Shown here: piece by piece, positions 57,032 through 64,000 of the stretch
How the letters are laid out: every line of letters begins with the position of its first letter
Position numbering within the stretch: the first letter of the stretch is position 1
Origin: Phlegmacium glaucopus
Taxonomy: Eukaryota; Basidiomycota; Agaricomycetes; Agaricales; Cortinariaceae
Direction of reading: 5' to 3'
Assembly (NCBI GenBank): GCA_015039465.1
Contig: MU130542.1
Location: 1-64,000, forward strand
DNA length: 64,000 nucleotides
Notes under the pieces: generated by a model
The model's input: only the letters and a program-made list of their open reading frames with translations
Told to the model about the DNA's origin: nothing
Database searches by the model: none
Translations under genes and position numbers: made by a program

Positions 57032-60000
57032 TTAATTTTCAAAAATATTCACCTCACCATATCGTAGGTTCATCCGCTGTTCACGACGCTGAACAGCATA
57101 GTTTGCCACCAAAAAGTAGAAGGAAGGCTCCATGGCTGGTCGGCTTTCAGCATCTTTGAAAACTGAATCTACAAAACATTCAGCCAATCGAGCATTTAGG
57201 ACCTTGGGTGTAAGGCCTTTGATCGGGCATTTGAGTCCCAAAGCAAGTGATTTCTCCAGGCATGCTTCAAGGGCATATGCTTGCTGAAGGGCGTAGGACC
57301 TTGCAAGGTTGAAAAGTGAGGGAACCGAGTCATTTGGAATGTCGGGATTGGCTATTTCAAGCCAGGAATCAAGATACATGATGAGTTCTTTAGATTTCTT
57401 CCCCATATGCATTAGGAAGACATGCTCTGTAGGATCAATCCCATCCTCTCCATATGCCAATGGATGGATGGCTGTAGAAAGCAATGCATAGTTACAAAGC
57501 GTTAGTACCTGTAGAATTCCCTGGAAAGTATCGAGTTTTGGAAGATGAACTTGATCAAACTTGGCAGCTAAAAGGGAAAGCTTAACATTTAACCTTTATT
57601 TTGGGCTGGGAACTCACCTTGTTCATCATCAAGGGCTTTTCTTTGGCAAATCTCTTGATGAAAATACATCAAAATCCTCCCCAACAACATCCTTGACGCT
57701 TGGAAATGACTATGGTCTGAGAGAAAGTTGCCATATATGAAGGTCTGCATGACCCCAACACAGGATGGGATGATCGTTGAGACATGGTAAAATCCTCCCC
57801 CTTGGCAGATCGAATTTTCAAGGGCAAAGAATCTGTAAGGTCTGTTGGGTGGAATTATTCTGTTTGTAAACATTGAGCTATCAAAAAATTAAAATCAAAA
57901 GTAAGAAAAAAGAAACAAACATCTGAGATTTGGCTTCAAGGAAAAATGACTGGCACTCCCAGATGTCCATGTTGGAATTGACTGGATCGAACAGCATAAC
58001 CAGTTGCATTTCCACCTTGGGTTTACCAACCATGACCAAAATAGCCCCAGCTGTTACATTTAGATATGTGGTAAAGCCTTGGCCTTGAATCACCCAATCA
58101 TATAAAAAGTGCTTGGTTGTCGCAATTGCCCAACGAGTATGGCGTTTCGGAAAGGCCGTGCTTCTCTTGGTATGAATGGCATTATTCCATGCCTTGATGT
58201 CCGTAGAGAGAGAGAGCGGTAGCCAACTATCCGAAGCAGTTGTTGGGACCTGTTGGGTGGACAGGCTGTTACCTGCAGCAACGTTGACACTACTCAATAG
58301 CATCTGGATATCTCCCAATCCCAAGTTTCCCCCAGGATCAGTGCTGTTCCGAGTACCATCTAGCAATGGTCAGCAGACCCTGATTCAGATGGTATATGGC
58401 ATCAGAATTTAAAGAAGCTTACCGATGATGGGGAGGGCGGTGGTTCCAAAGATCTCATCAAGGGTGGAGGGATCAAACGGTGCTGTCGGGAAGGGGCAGT
58501 CTACAAGGACGGTGTGGGAGGTGGGTCTATAGCCATCAACAGTAATGCCAAAGTTCCTGTATTGAGAAGCAATTATTAGGTCCAAATGTGGCGAAGACAT
58601 GATTTGGTACAGGACGTCTAATTGGGTTTGGAGCTGAGAATGGACTAATCAGCAGGGGAGATCATGGGATATCAGATAGAGGGTAAACACACATGGGGTG
58701 CAGGTGCATACGCCCTTCCATTTAACTCAATTTCCCTAGGAAAGGTCACTCTCTATTGTTAAATAGCAAGGTCAATACACTTCGGTCGGTATGGTGAGAG
58801 AAAGGTACCAAACTGGAAAATTTTGCAGGTCCACAAGGCGGTGGAGTTGGTTAAGTGAATTCGTCTAAATTTAAGTCAGCTACAATAAACGGATGGCCCC
58901 AATGGAGTCTCTAACTCACATGAGGTTGGCAAGGTACAACCCGCACTGCAATGCCTGGATTCACATAATGGGGTCTTGCATATGCGAGATCTAAAACGGG
59001 CCGCATGGAAGAAGAAGGCAGAGAGTTAGCTTTGTTGGGAATTGAGTAGGGCCTTGTTTTTCCTTGCTTGCGCTGGCTCTTTTTTAGGCGCAATGCTTCA
59101 ACAGATTTGATAGCAGTGGGCCTGGAACGTTTGGGTTGTTTTCCCCTGCTTTTGGATGCCTGTTGGGGTTGATGATCCCCATCCATTCCATCGTCGTCAC
59201 TTTGGCTGACCTCCCCCTCCTCCTCATCGCCTTCCTCCTCTCCATCCCCTAGCTCTTTGGATGGGTCTTCATCATCACTCCATAAAGGAACCCCCTCCCC
59301 CTCCCCATCACCCTCGCCTTCATCATCACTCCATAAAAGAACCCCCTCCCCCTCCCCATCACCCTCATCTTCATCATAACTCAGTAAAAGAACCCCCTCC
59401 CCCTCCCCATCGCCCTTGTCTTCATCATCACTCCGTAAAAGAACCCCCTCCCCCTCCCCATCACCCTCGTCCTCCATTTCCTCTTCTTCTTCCTCTTTGG
59501 ATGGGTCTGGCGTAGCACTTGGTAAAAACAGGGGTGCATTCTGACCAGATCGTTCTATTGGGCCTACATCCTCAGGAGATGGAGATGGAGAATATGGTGG
59601 GCTTGGGTTGTCACCCCTCCTAGGGGTCAGTTGGCAGTTGGATGATGCCATCAAAGAAGATTCCCCAGGTTGAAGAGGTGGAAGCATATGGCGGAGTGCT
59701 ATAAAACAATTTAGAATGCCAAAGGGAGGCTTAGACAAAACATTCACCATCATATTCATGACCTTTGCGTACCAACCCAAAAAAAAAAGTCAATTCAAGC
59801 ACTACCCAAATTATAAAACGATAGAAGGAAGACTTGCCAGAAAACCACCCTGGGCAGGGCTCAATTCCTGGCTGATCCAGGAGGCTTTTGATGCTCTCCA
59901 ACGCCACCTTCATGCGAGGATTTGTCCGCATCCGTCCTCTGGCAATATCAACGAGCGCTCTCCATAGTTCATGTTCCACCTGCAGCAAGAGAGGCGGCTT

Positions 60001-61052
60001 GCCGCCCCCAAACGCTTGCAGAGTCTGCCATTGCATGTGCCATCAGCTTGAAAGATCAGATAGGATGGAGCGATACCTACATCCAATAGGAGCCCTTGGC
60101 TGAGCTTTACCTGCCAGAGCTTTCTGTCCAGCAAGAGAACCAATGGAGAGACCGCCAATGCCAAGTTCAAGGGAAGCTTGGCAGAGGCAATTTTGTCCAT
60201 ACCAAGTCTACAACAGGCATTACATATGCACAGATTGTAAAATGATATCAGACTTACTGGGTTTTAACCTCATCTAAGAGAGAGCCAGGGAGTGCATAGG
60301 AACCCTAGAAGAAGGGTGAGTTGAAAGACGTAGGTGCTTTAATATTGTTGACAAAACCTCATAATGGATGCTGAGGTGCAGGGCAGCGATGTCAATATTG
60401 AGCATCATCTTCTGATATTTCTTGGCCTTTATATTTCTGCAGATGAACTGGAAGAGGATTTGCGTAGGAGTCATGCTTTCGTCAGGATAGACAGCAGCAG
60501 GTTCCACAGATGCGAAAAGGTTGGATGCAGAAGCAACCACAGAAGGCCAGTTACGCAGCTTTGGAAGGTCCTGTAGCATTAAATGATTGGGAGTGTGGAA
60601 AGAGAGATTGGGAGAGAGACACACCAAATTTACAAAGCTACTTCCCCTTAGCTGACTGGAGCCAAATTGTGCCAATGAAGGATGGTCTGTCTTTGCCCAT
60701 TGGCAAACGTCTAGGATGCGATATGCCAAAATGCGGGAAACAGCTTTGGCCTTATCAACTGGGGACATCACAACGGAGCTATGCGCCGAGCCAGCAATTT
60801 TAAGGAATTGGCGGGCAGAGACGACATCTTGGGATGTCCCTGCGAGCTCTTGCTCTGCATTTATGACGGCCTCTTGAAATTTATTGCCACAGGTAGCCTC
60901 CTTTGAGCATAATATTGGGGAGATTAGAGCCAGCAACATACCGCTAAGTCTGCATCCTCTAACTTTTCCTTTCCAGTTACAAAATTTGTATGCCAAGGTA
61001 TTTCAACCAATACCTTGGAATCTGAGCGAGAGAACTTGCGGGACATGATCAT
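57032..61052 (-). CDS. Gene C: JmjC-family protein with lost metal ligands (predicted pseudoenzyme)
   Basis: Spliced gene from ATG 61052 (MIMSRKFSRSDSKVL) to TAA at 57032-57034. The N-terminal helical region has ISRILAYRILDVCQWAKTD-like blocks and LALAVSPLVLLLDRKLW, as in gene A. An acidic linker of four to five 17-residue repeats (SDDEGEGDGEGEGVLLW, 59275-59480) is followed by a basic segment (SRGKQPKRSRPTAIK). The core has TRWAIATTKHFLYDW and PPNRPYRFF. Aligned without gaps to gene B, HxD is VxQ, the lysine is Ile and the distal His is Tyr. The C-terminal helical region has LDTFQGILQVLTLCNYALL and IHPLAYGEDG. The intron after ALPIIG is at the same place as in gene A (KLPLIG), so A and C are one subfamily. 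No frame defect was seen. Gene D lies about 330 bp upstream on the same strand. Confidence 0.75.
59275..59480 (-). repeat. 51-bp coding minisatellite in gene C
   Basis: Four to five in-frame units encoding LLWSDDEGEGDGEGEGV and variants. The 17-residue period equals that of the gene A array. Confidence 0.85.
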
Positions 61053-61380
61053 GGTAGTTTGAAAGAAATGTCTATCAATTACCTAACCACAGTAATATCC
61101 TGGTTAGTCTATTTGGCATTGCAGAATTTAATTAGCAGCAATGCCAAAATGATTTATACTGCCGGTAGATGATATATGAATTCATCATTTATTTATTTTG
61201 CTTCTGCAGTCATCAACATCCTGACATATCGACGTTCTCATGTATCTACATCCTCGCATTAAGTTAGCACATTTTGACACCTTTTTGATTGCTTTGTCAT
61301 AGCTGGCCAACTCGATTGTGACCCATGACTGCTGAGCAATTCAAATTGGCATAGTAATCTAATATAATATCGATAAACCC
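61053..61380. other. Intergenic region between genes C and D
   Basis: AT-rich, with no open frame of note. It should contain the promoter of C and the 3' end of D. The palindromic CACGTG element seen upstream of gene A is not present. Confidence 0.5.
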
Positions 61381-63980
61381 CTATAAGCTGGCAGCGAATT
61401 GACTCTCCCACTCCCTATCATCAAGGGTCTTTCCCTCATACACCATGCTTTTCTGGACTGTGAGTGGAAAATAAATAAAGGAGGACTCTAAGATTTATAT
61501 AGTTCAACCCACCTGTCAGAGGCTGATCCCGTAGCTTGATGGGGTGCTTAGGAAGATGAATCGACCAGGAAAAATCAAGCAACTCTTCGCCCTCATGCTT
61601 TTCCCAGCTATCCCAGAACGGATGATTTGATTCAAAGGTTCCATGGACCAGCTTCTCCAGGTTGGCTGAGATAGCCATAGGCATGGGGTTAAACAGGCCT
61701 CGGCCTTCAGCATATCTCTTTGATTGAAGAATCGTCCTGGTTTGAAGAGCAAGGCAATCGCAGTAAAACTCTGAAATATCAACGCTATCAGAAAATTCAT
61801 AGTGGGTGATCACCCATTCGATGATGCTTCGAGAAACCTTCCGCCCCTGAATCATCTCCCATCATAAAGTCAGCCCTAGTCCTGGGAGGGTATAGGTATC
61901 AGGGTGGAGGATATTGGCGAGTTCAAGCAGGTTACAGAGAGAAAAGAGATCAAGGAGGCCATCAAAGTTGGTAACATCTGGGAGATGGGCCAGGGTGTTG
62001 GGAGGTAGACCTGGGTAGAGTTTAGCAAAGAAACGCTGGTTTGAAGAAGAAAAAAAAGGCCTTGCTCACGGCTGGTGTCTCCAGTATAGGCTTCGTGGAA
62101 GAAGCAGGCCATCTGCCTGAACAAGAGTTGAGCGTTGGTCGTGCTCTCAGTATTGGTGAGAAGACTGCTGAGGGTAAAAGTTATCAAAAATCCAGAGCAA
62201 GTTTCACGGAGGCAAGAGGTAGCAAGATAATGACCGCCATAACAAATGGATGCTGTGGTAGTCAGAACTGCGTGGGGGGTATTGGGTCGCATATAGCTAA
62301 GAAACAGAAGGGAAAATTTAATGCAACATATATGCGGGATGGAGTCAAAATACACACAGCCTCATGCCGGGTTGGAGGAGGACAGCTTCTAACTGGACTT
62401 CAGGAAACTGGTCCTTACTTGGCACCCCTCTGTTGAAGAATCTGATGCTCTTTTGGACGTTTTCAAAGGCCGAGGCTATGGCGTTTGTCTTGGTACCTGC
62501 GAGGACCCAAAGCTTTGACCCATCTTTATTGACGCAAGAAACATATGTTGCACGGCCATGACTGTCGACGTGGAAGGTCGAGAAAGCGCCTGTGGTAGCA
62601 GCAAGTCCCCACCTCATCTCCAAGTCAGGGTATTCTGAGATGACTCCTTGGTTGGATGAGTTCCTGCGAAATGCAAACAAGTCAGATGCGAGTGAGGTTG
62701 GAGGGTGGTCAAGGTGTGGCCTGGGAAAGTCTAGGGCATTAAGGATTTTGCCATCAGGCGAGCGGTGGCTGGTGAGGAGATGAGAAGTCGTCCCTATCCT
62801 CTGTCTGGCATTTTGGTTGGCTCCGATCTTGATGGAGAAGTCTGGAAAAATGGGCATTAGGTAACTGGACATGGTCAGAATGGAAGAGCTACCATGGATT
62901 GCGAAGGCCTGCATAGGCGAGGCAAGGGTCTCTAAGCCAACCTCATCAAACCCGAATGTGGGCTCAGGATATCCTGTGACTAGTAGATGGTGGCTTGCAT
63001 GGAGGTCCTGGAGCTCCTTGGCACTCCTCCTGTTGAATTCTTCTAGAGTCATGATTTTTATCATTGACCTAGATGGTTCAGCTAAGTAGAGGGGTAGACC
63101 AGACTCATGGTAATCCTTTTCAATGCGGGTGAGGAGACGCGAGATGAAAGACCTTTGCTCAGGGTGCTGGCCAGGCTTAAATTGAAGCTTGATACCAGGT
63201 TTAACTGAAGGACTTACATGAACCAAAGGTACATAGGGAACCTTTTCTCCAAAAATATCACATAGCATATGCTCATCACCATTCACCTGCTTTCGTTTCT
63301 CACAGGAGTGTAACGTCACGTCAGGTAGGTCTTCCTGGGGTGCATTAATCATGGAAAATGAGGATGGATTCCATTGCAGGATAAATAACCTCACCTGCAT
63401 CTCCGTCAAATCGACAACCTCAAACCACCTCCCTTCAACCACGACAGCTTGTCCAGGAAGTGGAGGGTTCCCCCCCTGGACAGACAAGCGTCTTATGGGG
63501 CTTTGTTTTCGCAGCTTTTTGGGAGCGTGCTTTGGACCTTTGAGAGTGGCTAGTTTGGTACCAAAGTCGCTGCTTCGTTGCCTTTTTCGTGATGGTCTGG
63601 AATGCTGAGCATCGACATCCATGGGTTCATTTTCATGGAAGGAGGGCGCTGGATATCCTTGCAGTTCGAGGTCCATAAGCTGGCCATCGTCGATAGAAGA
63701 AGGTGCTCGCAACGGTCTCGAATGCTGAGCATTGACATCCATGGGTTCATTTTCATGGAGGGAGGGCGCTGGATACTCTTGCAGTTTGAGATCCATAGGC
63801 TGGCCATCCTCTATAAAAGAAGGCGCTGGAGGTGCTGGAGATTGTGGTAAGTCCATGGGAATGGGATGGTCGTCATCATCCAGGTAAGGTACCAGGGACG
63901 GTTGCAAGTCCATGGGAATGGGATGGTCATCATCCAGGTAAGGTACTAGGGAGGATTGCAAGTCCATGGAAGGTACCCTT
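61381..63980 (-). pseudogene. Gene D: JmjC-domain protein with intact catalytic residues but an in-frame TGA; continues past the window
   Basis: The first exon in view begins near 63980 after a likely acceptor (acaaaag), so the N-terminal helical region lies outside. The linker is acidic and repetitive: two PMDLQPSLVPYLDDD units and two 120-bp units with PAPSFHENEPMDVDAQHSRP-like sequence. Next come PSRSMIKIMTLEEF, HLLVTGYPEPTFGF and the core: WGLAATTGAFSTFHVDSHG (HxD near 62570), GSKLWV (lysine) and RPNTPHAV (distal His near 62280). The C-terminal region reads LLELANILHPDTY, then hits TGA at 61862-61864. It stays open beyond it (WEMIQGRKVSRSI) to a last exon ending EWESQFAASL, stop 61381. 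The TGA removes about 160 residues; CGA to TGA fits. Either the gene is newly broken or the protein ends early with its JmjC core complete. Confidence 0.75.
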
Positions 63981-64000
63981 TTGTCTATTTGTTTCTTTAG

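Noticed and set aside
59261..59515. His/Pro-rich plus-strand frame
   Set aside because: Reverse reading of the gene C acidic repeat.

Overview
The window looks like nuclear DNA of a basidiomycete fungus, most probably an Agaricomycete. The reasons are: genes broken by many short (about 45-70 bp) GT-AG introns; a TET/JBP-like 2-oxoglutarate dioxygenase of the mushroom type; an expanded family of large JmjC proteins; Ulp1-protease transposon genes; and Tad1/I-like LINE elements. No rRNA or reliable tRNA gene, operon or CRISPR array was seen. Species cannot be named from the sequence. Almost everything here is either a 2-oxoglutarate-dioxygenase-fold gene or a mobile element.

Layout. 1-2300: dispersed repeats R1 and R2. 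2301-8581: non-LTR retrotransposon NLTR-A, with a broken ORF2. 8780-9490: tandem repeats. 9491-12065: DNA transposon T1 (8-bp target duplication, long inverted ends) carrying a decaying Ulp1-like protease gene. 12473-16518 and 17139-20773 (minus): JmjC-family genes A and B. 22403-24610: fragments of LINE-type elements. 24705-26315 (minus): a TET/JBP-like gene of 480 codons in four exons. 28033-34453: NLTR-B, a full-length and apparently intact LINE inserted into a DDE-type transposase gene (34454-35744, minus). 35745-37400: minisatellites, G/C hairpins and a palindromic GATC repeat. About 37400-41572 (plus): JmjC-family gene E. 41660-42200: another LINE fragment. 44938-47560: an inverted copy (A') of the 3' half of gene A plus its downstream DNA, lacking both T1 and NLTR-A. 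47561-50734: a segment absent from the left arm. 50735-51311: the inverted copy of R1. 52312-52590: a TA-flanked MITE. 53254-55057: an Ulp1-like gene beside a truncated hAT transposase. 55898-56564: a hAT MITE with a perfect 8-bp duplication. 57032-61052 and 61381 to beyond 63967 (minus): JmjC-family genes C and D.

How it fits together. Genes A-E share one architecture: N-terminal helical region, acidic tandem-repeat linker, JmjC-like core, C-terminal helical region. They fall into two classes. B and D keep the HxD...K...H residues of an Fe(II)/2-oxoglutarate oxygenase. A, C and E have lost HxD and the lysine. The classes occur as neighbouring same-strand pairs (A next to B, C next to D), which suggests a conserved two-gene module of one predicted enzyme and one predicted pseudoenzyme. 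The inverted duplication acts as a natural empty-site control: it fixes the ends of T1 and NLTR-A and suggests both inserted after the duplication. Gene boundaries inside multi-exon genes are hand-spliced and approximate unless stated otherwise.
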